A DNA stretch of 64,000 bases from Rothia sp. (in: high G+C Gram-positive bacteria) (lineage in GTDB: Bacteria > Actinomycetota > Actinomycetes > Actinomycetales > Micrococcaceae). A model generated the notes under the pieces. That model saw only the letters and a program-made list of their open reading frames with translations. It made no database searches and was not told the DNA's origin. Position numbers and translations under genes: made by a program. Location: assembly GCA_030524105.1 (NCBI GenBank), contig JAUNHE010000009.1:35859-99858 (forward strand), read 5' to 3'. Shown here in pieces: positions 47,287 to 55,917 of the stretch; the first letter of the stretch is position 1; every line of letters starts with the position of its first letter.

Positions 47287-47664
47287 GTGTTAACCGGACC
47301 CCAGATCCAAGACTATGCCCACCGTATTGCCCTCCAGCAGCCTGAGGCTGAACGCGCCTATCCTTTTGGGCCCGATCACGCAGTCTATAGGGTGCGTGGC
47401 AAAATCTTTATGATGTTAACGGATCAGCCCGGCTACCCGGTGGTGACTTTAAAAACTGATCCAGAAGAAAACCGTGTTTTACAGTTTGCGCATCCTAGCA
47501 TCCAAGGCGGCTGGCACATGAATAAGCGACATTGGCTCTCCCTAGCCCAGGGAGAAACTATCGACAAAACCCTGATCCGGGAATTAGTTGAAGACGCCTA
47601 CCTGCGTATTGTTTTAGCGCTGCCCCGCAGCAAGCGCCCCCTAGAGTATCGCCACCCTTCCTAG
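47287..47664 (+). CDS. MmcQ/YjbR family protein
   Basis: A 125-residue protein of the CyaY-like-fold YjbR family, annotated as DNA-binding but not functionally settled. The family hallmarks are YPFGPDHAVYRVRGKIFMML at ~24-43, TLKTDPEEN and the His-Trp segment GGWHMNKRHWLSL at ~82-94. The start is GTG at 47287. It is divergent from ettA and ends three bases before the convergent SSB gene. Confidence 0.85.
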   Translation: MLTGPQIQDYAHRIALQQPEAERAYPFGPDHAVYRVRGKIFMMLTDQPGYPVVTLKTDPEENRVLQFAHPSIQGGWHMNKRHWLSLAQGETIDKTLIRELVEDAYLRIVLALPRSKRPLEYRHPS

Positions 47665-47667
47665 CCA

Positions 47668-48156
47668 TCATTGCCTGAGTGGAAGAGCCTCCTGGATTTG
47701 TGCACGGTACTGTGCTAGCTCTTGATCCGGTGTCTCTTCCTGCCCTGCTAGGTCAACCAGGTCTCCAGTGAGGACTTTCTTAACCGGGCTTGTTTTGCTT
47801 AAGGTTCGAAAAAATTCTGTTGTGCCCAAGTTGAGATCGTGCCCTATGGCCGCTGCATCAATTTCTACTGTGGTACCGCGCCTGCCCTCGCTATTTTCCC
47901 ATTGTTTAATTCCCAATTTTCCGGTAACCAGTACCGGATTACCTATTCTTATGCTGGCTTTGGCATGCTGGGCCAGGGTTTTAAAGGCTTTAACGCTGTA
48001 CCAGTTGGTGGCGCCCTCTCGCCATTGCTGCTGATGAGAATCAAACCAGCGGGGCGTGGATGCTAACCGAAAATTAAGGACGGGGGTCCCGGACGGCAGC
48101 CTGTTAAGGCTGGGCTCACTTGCTACAAATCCGCGGACGGTAATGATGTCTGTCAT
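47668..48156 (-). CDS. Single-stranded DNA-binding protein (SsbB-like paralogue)
   Basis: OB-fold protein of 162 residues: ITVRGFVASEPSLNRLPSGTPVLNFRLAST-type N terminus, WYSVKAFKTLAQHAKASIRIGNPVLVTGKL, and VEIDAAAIGHDLNLGT closing the fold near residue 112. The C-terminal tail lacks the acidic DDDIPF ending that recruits partners, so it is more likely the second actinobacterial SSB than the essential replication SSB, which would sit with rpsF/rpsR. Its role may be in recombination or chromosome segregation (inference). Confidence 0.85.
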   Translation of the reverse strand: MTDIITVRGFVASEPSLNRLPSGTPVLNFRLASTPRWFDSHQQQWREGATNWYSVKAFKTLAQHAKASIRIGNPVLVTGKLGIKQWENSEGRRGTTVEIDAAAIGHDLNLGTTEFFRTLSKTSPVKKVLTGDLVDLAGQEETPDQELAQYRAQIQEALPLRQ

Positions 48157-48367
48157 GGTTCTTTCTTTCTAGCTAGAACAGTTCTTCTTGCTTTAGTGTG
48201 CCTTCTGCCGGCTAGGTTTGGGCACTGACTTAATTTTTTGTGGATAACTAAGCCTCTTGTGAGCTGAATTTGCCGGTGTGTGCACAAGGAGTTACTGATT
48301 TATTGAGGTCTACTTTGCTCCAGCTAGCTTTGAAGAGTAATATGGCCAAGGACTATTTTTAGTTGCT

Positions 48368-48440
48368 GCCTCAGTAGCTCAGTGGATAGAGCAGGAGCCT
48401 TCTAATCTCTTGGTCGGGGGTTCGACTCCCTCCTGGGGCG
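48368..48440 (+). tRNA. tRNA-Arg (TCT)
   Basis: 73 bases: acceptor GCCTCAG/CTGGGGC with discriminator G, D-arm GCTCAGTGGATAGAGC, anticodon loop CTTCTAA (anticodon TCT), T-arm GGTTCGACTCC. The anticodon stem GGAGC/TCTCT has a C-T mismatch at its loop end and a G-T pair at its outer end, which is unusual but compatible with folding. Confidence 0.93.
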
Positions 48441-48445
48441 CAAAA

Positions 48446-48492
48446 GGCCGGCCTGGCTAGGTAAAATGCCGGGCCGGCCCGCGGAAATTTTT
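48446..48492 (+). terminator. Terminator of tRNA-Arg
   Basis: A very GC-rich stem, GGCCGGCCTGGC (48446-48457) with GCCGGGCCGGCC (48468-48479), followed by ATTTTT at 48487-48492. It starts five bases beyond the tRNA. The rest of the 48.16-48.63 kb gene-free stretch holds the tRNA and the iron-box candidate below. Confidence 0.85.
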
Positions 48493-48579
48493 CATGTCCT
48501 CCTAGAGTCAACTGCTCTTTTGTCGCCTATTTAAAAAATTCTCAATAAGTTGCATCTACGCTACAGAAGAGGAAGAATA

Positions 48580-48597
48580 ACTTAAGCAAGCCTAAGT
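48580..48597 (+). promoter_or_regulatory. Candidate DtxR-family (iron) operator upstream of feoA
   Basis: ACTTAAGCAAGCCTAAGT is an 18-base dyad with seven of eight half-site bases paired around a central AA. Its core TTAAGCAAGCCTAA resembles DtxR/IdeR-type boxes built on TTAGG/CCTAA halves. It lies ~45 bases before feoA, the position expected for an iron-dependent repressor. Confidence 0.5.
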
Positions 48598-48640
48598 AAT
48601 ATGCGAGCGCATCCTAAGAAGACTGAAACAGGTGAGAATT

Positions 48641-48961
48641 TTGTCTAGCATCTCCCTCGCTGCCGGCAACACTATTCGAGCAAAACTGCGCTCTCAGAAA
48701 AGCCAGGATGGCACCCTGGCTGCGGCGCAGGCCTGCCAGCAGTTCACCGTTCAAAAGATTGCTGAGTCCTGCGAGGAGAACTTGGCGCATCGTTTGGATG
48801 CCTTGGGTTTTCGCAAGGATATGACAATTACCTGTATCCGTCGTGCACCGCTTGGTTCACCTATCATGTTTCGTGTTTGTGATACAGATATTTGCCTGCG
48901 CGCCCACCAGGCACAGTTTATTTATGCTGCGCTTCATGGTTCAGAAGTAAGTTCCTCATGA
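48641..48961 (+). CDS. feoA: Ferrous iron transport protein A
   Basis: Small SH3-like cytoplasmic protein assisting FeoB. The FeoA core runs from FTVQKIAESCEENLAHRLDA through FRKDMTITCIRRAPLGSPIM to DICLRAHQAQFIY. About 35 residues precede it, more than usual. The start is uncertain: AGGTGAG (48630-48636) suits a TTG at 48641 (used here), while a GTG at 48632 lies inside that ribosome site. Its TGA overlaps the feoB ATG (ATGA). Confidence 0.85.
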   Translation: MSSISLAAGNTIRAKLRSQKSQDGTLAAAQACQQFTVQKIAESCEENLAHRLDALGFRKDMTITCIRRAPLGSPIMFRVCDTDICLRAHQAQFIYAALHGSEVSSS

Positions 48962-50880
48962 GCTGCCATGCTACCGATAACAGTAGAGTATCGGCTCAGG
49001 TTCAGGATATAGCCCTTCTTGGTTCACCCAATTGCGGTAAGTCCACCCTTTTTAATCGTTTGACGGGGCTTTCTGCTAGAACCGGTAACTATCCTGGGGT
49101 AACCGTTACCCGGTCACGGGGCAGGGTTAAACTTTCTGGGGAAGATATTAGTCTGACTGATTTGCCGGGAACCTATTCTTTGACTCCTGCAAGTCCAGAT
49201 GAGCAGGTGGTGATTGATCATATTCAGGGTCGGCTTGATTCTGAGCAGGATCCTGCTGCCTTGCTTCTTGTAGCAGATTCTACTTCTTTACGGCGTTCTT
49301 TGGCTTTGCATGCTCAGGCGCTGGCCTTAGGGCGCCCTGCTGCCTTGGTGCTGACCATGGTTGATGAGCTTCGTGCTGGGGGTGGGGATCTTGATCTTAA
49401 CCGGCTTTCTCAGGCACTGGGGATACCCGTTGTTGAGGTGGTGGCCCATAAGGGGCGTGGTATTGGTGATGTTCGCAGGTTGTTGGAGGACTATAGGAGC
49501 TGGCCTAGTCCTCTTTTGGCTCCGCCCAGTCAGCCTGAGGAGCGGTCGGCCTGGATTGATTCTGTCTTAGAAAGCGCAGATTGGCGGGCCCCGCAGGAGC
49601 AGCAGTTAACGAGAGGTATCGATAGGGTGCTGCTGCATCCTGTCTGGGGAACTGCCATTTTTTTCTTGGTAATGTTCCTTTTCTTTCAGGTTATCTTTAC
49701 TGTTGCTGCTCCTCTACAGGATTCTATTGAAACCTTTTTTGCTGGTTTGGGTGAATTAGCTAGCCAGAATATTTCGCATCCGGTTTTGGCTGATTTTGTT
49801 GCTACGGCCCTGGTGGGTGGCGTGGGTGGGGTGCTGGTTTTTACTCCACAGATTTTGCTGCTCTATTTGCTGATCTCGGTTTTGGAGACCGTTGGCTACA
49901 TGTCTCGTGCTGCTTTTTTGATGGATCGGGTCATGGCTTTTTCTGGTTTGGATGGGCGCTCTTTTGTGGCTATGCTCTCGGCAATGGCTTGTGCGGTGCC
50001 GGCAATTATGGCAACTCGGACCATTCCCTCGTCGCGGGATCGGATAGCTACTATTATTTCTGCTCCTTTGATGACCTGTTCTGCGCGGCTTCCTATCTAT
50101 ATCATGCTTATTTCCTTGCTGCTGCCCAGTGAGTCTCAGCTCGGTCCTTTTAGCATGCAAGGTCTTGCTCTCTTTGTCATGTATGTTTTGGGTGGTCTGG
50201 CGACCATGGTTGTTGCCGGTATTTTTAAGGCAACACTTTTACGGCGTGGTACGCTCCCTTTTTATCTTGAGATGCCCCCCTACCGGCTGCCTTTGCTGAG
50301 GGAGTTGGCTCGGGCGGTGTGGACTCCGGTTTGGATGTTTCTGCGTAAGGTAGGGACGATTATTCTGCTGGCTACTACCCTGCTCTGGGCTTTGATGAGT
50401 TTTCCAGCTCAGACTGAGGCTACTGAGGATATGGATGCTGCCCAAAGTGCCGCCTATGTTCTTGATCATTCTTATGCGGCTCAGCTGGGTAAGGCCATTG
50501 AGCCTGTTTTTGAGCCTTTGGGTTTTGACTGGCGTATAGATGTTGGTCTTATTGGTTCTTTTGCTGCCCGTGAAGTTTTTGTTTCGACCATGGGGCAGGT
50601 TGTTGCTGCAGAGGATGCTGAGGATCCTACGGAGGCTTTGAGCACGATCACCTATACTTCGGGTCCTCGGCAGGCAGAGCTGGTTTTTAGTCAACCAACT
50701 ATTGTTGCCTTGCTTGTTTTTTATGCTTTTGCCATGCAGTGTGCGTCAACGCTTGCGGTCATGTATCGGGAAACCAACTCTTGGCGCTGGCCGCTTTTTA
50801 CGCTGGCCTATATGTTTGTTCTGGCCTGGGGTGCAGCCTATGTGGCGCGCTGGGTAACGAGTTTGATTTTGGGCGTGTGA
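48958..50880 (+). CDS. feoB: Ferrous iron transporter FeoB
   Basis: GTP-hydrolysing membrane permease for Fe(II). N-terminal G domain: G1 GSPNCGKST, G2 Thr in GVTVTRSRG, G3 DLPGTYSL, G5-like AHKGRG. The G4 box reads TMVD where NxxD is expected. The membrane part carries the two Gate regions (e.g. GYMSRAAFLMDRVM followed by MACAVPAIMATRTI with the conserved Cys) and about eight helices. 640 residues, somewhat shorter than E. coli FeoB. ATGA overlap with feoA and a one-base gap to nfu show one operon. Codon endings are strongly biased to T and G. Confidence 0.95.
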   Translation: MSCHATDNSRVSAQVQDIALLGSPNCGKSTLFNRLTGLSARTGNYPGVTVTRSRGRVKLSGEDISLTDLPGTYSLTPASPDEQVVIDHIQGRLDSEQDPAALLLVADSTSLRRSLALHAQALALGRPAALVLTMVDELRAGGGDLDLNRLSQALGIPVVEVVAHKGRGIGDVRRLLEDYRSWPSPLLAPPSQPEERSAWIDSVLESADWRAPQEQQLTRGIDRVLLHPVWGTAIFFLVMFLFFQVIFTVAAPLQDSIETFFAGLGELASQNISHPVLADFVATALVGGVGGVLVFTPQILLLYLLISVLETVGYMSRAAFLMDRVMAFSGLDGRSFVAMLSAMACAVPAIMATRTIPSSRDRIATIISAPLMTCSARLPIYIMLISLLLPSESQLGPFSMQGLALFVMYVLGGLATMVVAGIFKATLLRRGTLPFYLEMPPYRLPLLRELARAVWTPVWMFLRKVGTIILLATTLLWALMSFPAQTEATEDMDAAQSAAYVLDHSYAAQLGKAIEPVFEPLGFDWRIDVGLIGSFAAREVFVSTMGQVVAAEDAEDPTEALSTITYTSGPRQAELVFSQPTIVALLVFYAFAMQCASTLAVMYRETNSWRWPLFTLAYMFVLAWGAAYVARWVTSLILGV

Positions 50881-50881
50881 G

Positions 50882-51454
50882 ATGCATAGTCAGCAGCGGG
50901 TGCTTTTTCATCCTGAGTTGACCGATCATCCTAGCACCATACGCTGGGTGGCAACTAGTTATCCGCATGATTTGGCTCCTTTTGTTGACCGCCCCGGTTC
51001 TGCCCTTGCTGAGCTGGTTAGTCGGTCTGTGCTCACGCAAGTTGATGGTGCTCTTGGCCTGATTTTTACCCAGGCTGCCCGTGCAGAAGATTGGCAGCAT
51101 ATTGGTGCCAGGGTGCGGCGAGCTGTTGAGGATACCCTGCTGAGCGCCCAGTCGGTGGGTTCGCAACATGAGCAGCAGGCTGAACCTGAGGCGGCTCAGG
51201 TGGGGGTGGAAGAGCAGGCTTTGGCTGATTTGGCAGCACTTGTCTTGGACCGCTATGTGCGCCCCTTGGCCAGTGCGCATGGGGGGACCGTAGAAATTAC
51301 TAAGGTTTCTCATAAGACGGTCTGGGTTTGTCTTAGCGGGGCCTGTCGAGATTGCCCGGCAGCCCGATTCACGCTCCAACAGCGCTTTGAAAACCAGCTG
51401 AGTCGCCGTGTTCCGGGGGTAAAAGTTCTCGAAAGCCGGCTGAATAAAAGGTAA
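50882..51454 (+). CDS. Nfu-type Fe-S scaffold protein
   Basis: Likely iron-sulphur cluster carrier. In 190 residues, 1-~95 resemble an Nfu N-terminal domain (FHPELTDHPSTIRWVATSYP ... LTQVDGALGLIFTQ), and ~112-185 are the NifU C-terminal domain with LDRYVRPLASAHGGTVEIT and the cluster-binding pair in GACRDCPAA. It begins one base after feoB, in the place often held by FeoC, which suggests that imported Fe(II) is linked to cluster assembly (inference). No sulphur-mobilising suf genes are in this window. Confidence 0.9.
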   Translation: MHSQQRVLFHPELTDHPSTIRWVATSYPHDLAPFVDRPGSALAELVSRSVLTQVDGALGLIFTQAARAEDWQHIGARVRRAVEDTLLSAQSVGSQHEQQAEPEAAQVGVEEQALADLAALVLDRYVRPLASAHGGTVEITKVSHKTVWVCLSGACRDCPAARFTLQQRFENQLSRRVPGVKVLESRLNKR

Positions 51455-51653
51455 TCAACGGTGACGCAGCCGGTATCAACGAGTGGTAGGTAAAAGTAAA
51501 CCGGTTAGAGGCTACCGATTCACATCTAAGCCAGCCAAAGATAGAGGTGCTTTTAAATACATTTGCTGGCCACAGGGTTTTTTTGCTGATAAATATATTA
51601 TCCATAAACACCTAACCAGATAGGGTTTAGGTAGTTAAGCAATAGGGGATCTT

Positions 51654-52247
51654 GTGAAAAATAAAAAAAATTTATGGTTTAAAATACTTAAATTTACTGC
51701 CGGTTTTGATCGTATTGGGGCTAACCTTACACGTCTAGGTTTAGTAGTCGTTACTGTTTGGATTGGCCTACTCAAGGTGGCTAAATATGAGGCTGAGGGC
51801 ATTGTTGCCTTTACCGCCAATAGCCCCCTGTTCTCATGGATGCTGCGTTATCCCCATGATTATAAGTCCCATAAGAACCCTGAAGGGGTTGTCAATGCGG
51901 TGAACCAGGCCTGGCACACAGCAAACGGTACCTACTTTAGCGCCCTTGTGATAGGAGCTATCATTGTCTTATTAGGTTTGCTCATTGCTGCTGGCTGGAT
52001 CCACCCTCTTGCAAGTATGGTTGGTGGAATACTTTTAGCCGGCATGAGCTTGGTTACCCTTTCCTTTTTGCTTACTACCCCAGAGGTATGGGTAGCTGAC
52101 CTTGGTAGTAGCACCCACGGTTTTCCATTTTTAGCAGCCCCGGGTAGGCTTGTCGTAAAGGACAGCATCATGCTGGGAGCTTCTATCTGGGTTGCAGCCG
52201 ACTCTGCCCGGCTCATTCTCCACAGGTCCAATCGGAATCTGCCATAA
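51654..52247 (+). CDS. YkgB/RclC-like membrane protein (DUF417)
   Basis: Four-helix membrane protein, 197 residues. The family block LGLVVVTVWIGLLKVAKYEAEGIVAFTANSP lies at ~28-58, followed by a loop and helices at ~97-115, ~118-140 and ~165-185. E. coli RclC, a relative, belongs to a reactive-chlorine response operon; whether this protein does the same is unknown. The start is GTG with AGGGGAT upstream. The 199 bases before it are AT-rich and contain ACCTAA/TTAGGT inverted repeats at 51610-51632. Confidence 0.8.
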   Translation: MKNKKNLWFKILKFTAGFDRIGANLTRLGLVVVTVWIGLLKVAKYEAEGIVAFTANSPLFSWMLRYPHDYKSHKNPEGVVNAVNQAWHTANGTYFSALVIGAIIVLLGLLIAAGWIHPLASMVGGILLAGMSLVTLSFLLTTPEVWVADLGSSTHGFPFLAAPGRLVVKDSIMLGASIWVAADSARLILHRSNRNLP

Positions 52248-52255
52248 GCAAGGGG

Positions 52256-53824
52256 CTAAATAATCAGCTGGAAGACGCTAGAGCGGTGTCCTCGTCGCAG
52301 CACTCTGCGGGTAGCCGGATCAATAAAGACTAAGTAGCAGGCATAAGCCAGGGAAATAACCACAGCAAGGAGCCGGCCCATATTAGTGTCAAAATCTTGC
52401 AAATAGGGGGAAACGTCCAGCTGATCCGAAATTGCATAAATCATAAAAAATAGGGTGGTAATAAAATAAAAATCCAGCTGCCAGTCCGTCCGAATACCCG
52501 AGACAGCTATAAAAGGAATAATCCACAATAAATACCAGGACTGAATCATAGGCGAAAACAGCACCACAAAGGCCAGCGCATACCCTATACGCCTGATCAG
52601 TCTCTCGTCCCGCCCAAGAAAAATCATGGCCAGGGCACCTACCATACCCAGCATTTTGCCAATACTGCCCACGCAGTCCCTGACCTCTGCTTCTATGCCA
52701 CTGCCAAAGAGTGATGCTGCGATGCTGCCCACTCCCCAAGAAATAAAGCCAATGGGTGCATACCAAATATACTGGCCACCGGTTGTGGACAGAGCGCCCA
52801 CCCAGCCAAAGCCAAGGCCATTGATCCAGCCCATCAGGGCCATTTGGGCCGTAAAAATACCCAGGGTGAGTGCCCCAAAACAAAACTTACGCGGCCAAGA
52901 AGCACCCCGGCCAGCCCAGAATAAGGCAATAAAAGGAAGGGCCACCAAGGCAATGGGCTTAACCGCAATAGCGGCCGTCATTAAGGTTGTCCCGGCCAGC
53001 CCTCCCTTCCAGTTACGATGGGCAGCAGCATAGTAGGTAGCGGCCAAGGCCAAACCCGTCATAAGAGCATCATTATGGCCAGCGGTCACAAATTGGGCAA
53101 TAAAAAGCGGATTAGCAGCTAGCAGCCACAGCGCCCGCACCCCATTAATATCGTGTAAGCCAGCCAGCTTAGGCACAAAATAGGCGATGAGTCCCACACC
53201 AACTAGGGCTAAAATTCTAAACATATAGATACCGGCATCTATATTATTACCGGCCAGCCAAGCAACTAACTGCTCAAGCCACAAAAAAACCGGGCCATAA
53301 GGTGGCGGCGACTGCGCCCATAAAGGATCGGCCCCGTACTGAAAAAAATTATTAATAGAAGAAACCCCAAATTCGTAAGGATTCATTCCCGCAAGCATGA
53401 CCCTGCCCTGGGCAAAATAAGAAAAAACATCCCTACTAAATAAAGGAAAAGCCAGCAACTGCGGCGCCGTCCAACAAATAATAGCCAGCCAGGTCCAGCG
53501 CTGCGCACTACCGCGCCAAACCACCAGCTTCTGCGAGAGACGCAACCATTCGCGGCATAACATCATGCCACCAATAGCTAGCAGACTAATACAAAAAATA
53601 ATGCCTGCCACATTATAGCGGAGCATAATAATAAAACTTAGCCGGTTCAGTGGAGAAGCATCAGCCAACCAGCCAACCCCAAAAGAGCCAAACATCATCA
53701 GTAAAGAACCAAGGGTACCAACAATTACCGTACGCAGCGGACTACCATAAATATATTTACCGCGCTTTTTAGCCGGTTTATTCTTATGCCGAGTAACGCC
53801 TTGCTCGACCAGCACTGTGCTCAT
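52256..53824 (-). CDS. MptB-like polyprenol-phosphomannose alpha-1,6-mannosyltransferase
   Basis: GT-C fold membrane glycosyltransferase that extends the mannan core of lipoglycans in actinobacteria. In 522 residues about 12 hydrophobic helices are visible. The first extracytoplasmic loop has the catalytic-type motif FSRDVFSYFAQGRVMLAGMN at ~131-150, followed by NPYE and SPPPYGPVF, all typical of MptA/MptB. GGAG precedes the ATG. It converges on the RclC-like gene and is divergent from orn. Distinction from MptA is by similarity only. Confidence 0.88.
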   Translation of the reverse strand: MSTVLVEQGVTRHKNKPAKKRGKYIYGSPLRTVIVGTLGSLLMMFGSFGVGWLADASPLNRLSFIIMLRYNVAGIIFCISLLAIGGMMLCREWLRLSQKLVVWRGSAQRWTWLAIICWTAPQLLAFPLFSRDVFSYFAQGRVMLAGMNPYEFGVSSINNFFQYGADPLWAQSPPPYGPVFLWLEQLVAWLAGNNIDAGIYMFRILALVGVGLIAYFVPKLAGLHDINGVRALWLLAANPLFIAQFVTAGHNDALMTGLALAATYYAAAHRNWKGGLAGTTLMTAAIAVKPIALVALPFIALFWAGRGASWPRKFCFGALTLGIFTAQMALMGWINGLGFGWVGALSTTGGQYIWYAPIGFISWGVGSIAASLFGSGIEAEVRDCVGSIGKMLGMVGALAMIFLGRDERLIRRIGYALAFVVLFSPMIQSWYLLWIIPFIAVSGIRTDWQLDFYFITTLFFMIYAISDQLDVSPYLQDFDTNMGRLLAVVISLAYACYLVFIDPATRRVLRRGHRSSVFQLII

Positions 53825-53994
53825 GAGACTCCTGGACGGGATCTGCAGTCAATTGCCTTAGATTTTACCCGCTCCAAAAGCTTGAAGCGATCCAAAACGA
53901 GACTGGTCCTAACAACTTTTACACTTCTCATCTGTCTCTTCCTAAGGTATAGAAGATCCCCCCACTTTCTAGTACAAGAGAGTAGATTTTAATT

Positions 53995-54627
53995 GTGTCT
54001 TTATCTAATGAACGAATCGTATGGATTGACTGTGAAATGACCGGTCTGGATCTGCACAGTGCTGCCCTCATCGAGGTTGCCACACTGGTGACAGACGCTG
54101 AGCTTAATATCCTAGGTGATGGGGTTGATCTTGTGATCAAGCCCCCTGCTGACTCCCTTAAGCAGATGAACAGTTTTGTGCAGCAGATGCATCAGCATTC
54201 CGGCTTGCTAGCAGAGCTGGATGGGGGAACCAGTCTGCAGCAGGCCCAAGAAGAAATCCTCTCCTACGTCAAAACCCACGTACCGGAAGCGGGCAAGGCC
54301 CAACTAGCGGGAAACTCCGTGGGGACCGACAAAAATTTTCTAGCACGTGATATGCCAGAGCTGGTTGACTACCTCCACTACAGGATTATTGATGTCTCCA
54401 CCATCAAAGAATTAGCCCGACGCTGGTACCCCAAAACCTACTACCAGGCCCCGGCTAAAACGGGTCAGCATCGGGCCCTGGGCGACATTAGAGACTCCAT
54501 TGATGAGCTTAAATACTACCGGCAAGCCCTATTTGTAGCAGCACCTGGACCAGACACAGAAGAGGCCCAGCGCATAGCCCAAGAAATTCAGCACAATAGA
54601 CAGGCCCTGCCGAACCAGCAGCATTAA
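53995..54627 (+). CDS. orn: Oligoribonuclease
   Basis: 3'-5' exonuclease finishing RNA decay by cleaving dinucleotides, including pGpG. DEDDh fold, 210 residues: WIDCEMTGLD with Asp12 and Glu14, NSVGTDKNFLARDMP with the third acidic residue, and HRALGDIRDSIDEL with the final His and Asp. The start is a GTG at 53995 with only a weak ribosome site. The C-terminal ~20 residues are charged. It is followed by tRNA-His, a common actinobacterial arrangement. Confidence 0.95.
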   Translation: MSLSNERIVWIDCEMTGLDLHSAALIEVATLVTDAELNILGDGVDLVIKPPADSLKQMNSFVQQMHQHSGLLAELDGGTSLQQAQEEILSYVKTHVPEAGKAQLAGNSVGTDKNFLARDMPELVDYLHYRIIDVSTIKELARRWYPKTYYQAPAKTGQHRALGDIRDSIDELKYYRQALFVAAPGPDTEEAQRIAQEIQHNRQALPNQQH

Positions 54628-54777
54628 GGAGCAGGCAAGACCGGTCAGCAGCCCGGCAAGGCAGTGTTATTGATCACCTAAAAAAGGTCTTGTTCAATTT
54701 TGCTTTTGCCCAAAACTCTTATAAAGTTTTACCTGTTGTCAAAAGATCAAAACCCGGTTTTGGACTGTATGGCACAT

Positions 54778-54851
54778 GGTGGTCGTAGCTCAGTTGGCAG
54801 AGCGCCTGGTTGTGGTCCAGGAGGTCGCGGGTTCGACCCCCGTCGATCACC
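54778..54851 (+). tRNA. tRNA-His (GTG)
   Basis: Acceptor GTGGTCG/CGATCAC with an encoded G at -1 (54778) facing discriminator C (54851), the histidine identity pair. Anticodon stem CCTGG/CCAGG closes loop TTGTGGT (anticodon GTG). T-arm GGTTCGACCCC. Most of the 305-base gap between orn and def is this gene and its terminator. Confidence 0.98.
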
Positions 54852-54858
54852 CCGAAAG

Positions 54859-54892
54859 AAGGTCGTTATGGTAGCCACCATAGCGGCCTTTT
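54859..54892 (+). terminator. Terminator of tRNA-His
   Basis: A 14-base-pair stem (54859-54872 with 54877-54890; AAGGTCGTTATGGT side) with loop AGCC runs into TTTT at 54889-54892. Confidence 0.9.
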
Positions 54893-54932
54893 ATGCACCC
54901 CACTAGAGTGAACTTATTTTTGGGAGTAGGAC

Positions 54933-55505
54933 ATGGCAATCTTACCCATCCTTATCCACGGCAACCCGGTGCTACACCGACCAGCAGCACCGGTCACCGA
55001 GTTTAATGAACAGCTAACTAACCTGCTAGCAGACATGGAAGAAACACTGGAGGCCTCCCACGGGGTTGGCTTAGCAGCACCCCAGGTAGGCCAGGGGTTA
55101 AGAATTTTTAACTACCATTTTGCCCAGCAAGACAGTGCACCCGCCAAAGGCGTTATCATTAACCCGGTCCTCACCTTAGGCAAAATATCAGCCCAAGATC
55201 CCGACCCAGAAAGCGAAGAAGAAGGTTGCCTCTCCTTTCCCGGTTACGGCTTTCCCCTTAAACGTGCCGACTGGGTTGTAGTTTCTGGGCTTAACGAAAA
55301 AGCAGAACCTATTCGTTTGGAGGCTAGCGGCTGGTTTGCCCGCATTATGCAACATGAAACCGACCACCTAGACGGTAAACTCTACGTCAATAGGCTTAAT
55401 AAAAAATGGTCGGCCCGAGCCAAAAAAGTAGTCAAACACGAAGGCTGGACCAGCCCGGGCCTCAGCTGGTTACCGGGAACAGACCCGGATCCTTTTGGCC
55501 ACTAA
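54933..55505 (+). CDS. def: Peptide deformylase
   Basis: Removes the formyl group from nascent N-terminal Met. All three metal/active-site motifs are present in 190 residues: GVGLAAPQ (44-51), EGCLS (97-101) and HETDH (141-145), with Cys and two His as ligands. GGGAGTAGGAC precedes the ATG. It stands between tRNA-His and RNase P RNA. Confidence 0.97.
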   Translation: MAILPILIHGNPVLHRPAAPVTEFNEQLTNLLADMEETLEASHGVGLAAPQVGQGLRIFNYHFAQQDSAPAKGVIINPVLTLGKISAQDPDPESEEEGCLSFPGYGFPLKRADWVVVSGLNEKAEPIRLEASGWFARIMQHETDHLDGKLYVNRLNKKWSARAKKVVKHEGWTSPGLSWLPGTDPDPFGH

Positions 55506-55520
55506 CAACCCCTAGCGCAG

Positions 55521-55880
55521 AAGGAACAGGACACCCGATAAGCCGGGTTTTGTACTTTGCTTTTAAGCCAAAGTGGCAATCATCCATCTAGGCATTCCAT
55601 CACTGGATGCTCAAGCAGCCTACCCGGATACCTCGGCCGCACTAGCCTCAAGCGTACCCATATTTGGCCTTGCTCCGGATGGGGTTTACCTAGCTACCCC
55701 AATCACTTGCGGTACTGGTGGTCTCTTACACCACCCTTTCACCCTTACCCCGCAGGGCGGTTTCTTTTCTGTGGCACTATCCCGCACGTTACCGTGGGTA
55801 GATGTTATCTACCATCCTGTGCTGTGGAGCCCGGACTTTCCTCGCAAAACTGCGCGATTGCCTGGGTGTCCTGTTCGCGG
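55521..55880 (-). ncRNA. rnpB: RNase P RNA (type A)
   Basis: Read on the minus strand, it starts GAACAGGACACCC and ends GGGTGTCCTGTTC, an exact 13-pair P1 helix. Near the 5' end is the universal GAGGAAAGTCCGGGCTCC, and near the 3' end ACCCGGCTTATCGGG. About 360 bases, typical for bacterial type A. The ends are set by P1 and are good to a few bases. Confidence 0.95.
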
Positions 55881-55917
55881 TTTAACTCTACACCACCTAG
55901 CCCTCTAAACTAGAGGC

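Noticed and set aside
51610..51632. ACCTAA/TTAGGT inverted repeat before the RclC-like gene as an iron box
   Set aside because: The half sites point outward relative to DtxR-type boxes and the spacer is 11 bases; only a weak hairpin can be claimed.
55557..55913. Open frames of 110-118 codons on the plus strand between def and yaaA
   Set aside because: They lie wholly across RNase P RNA on the other strand, which explains the sequence by its conserved helices and signature blocks.
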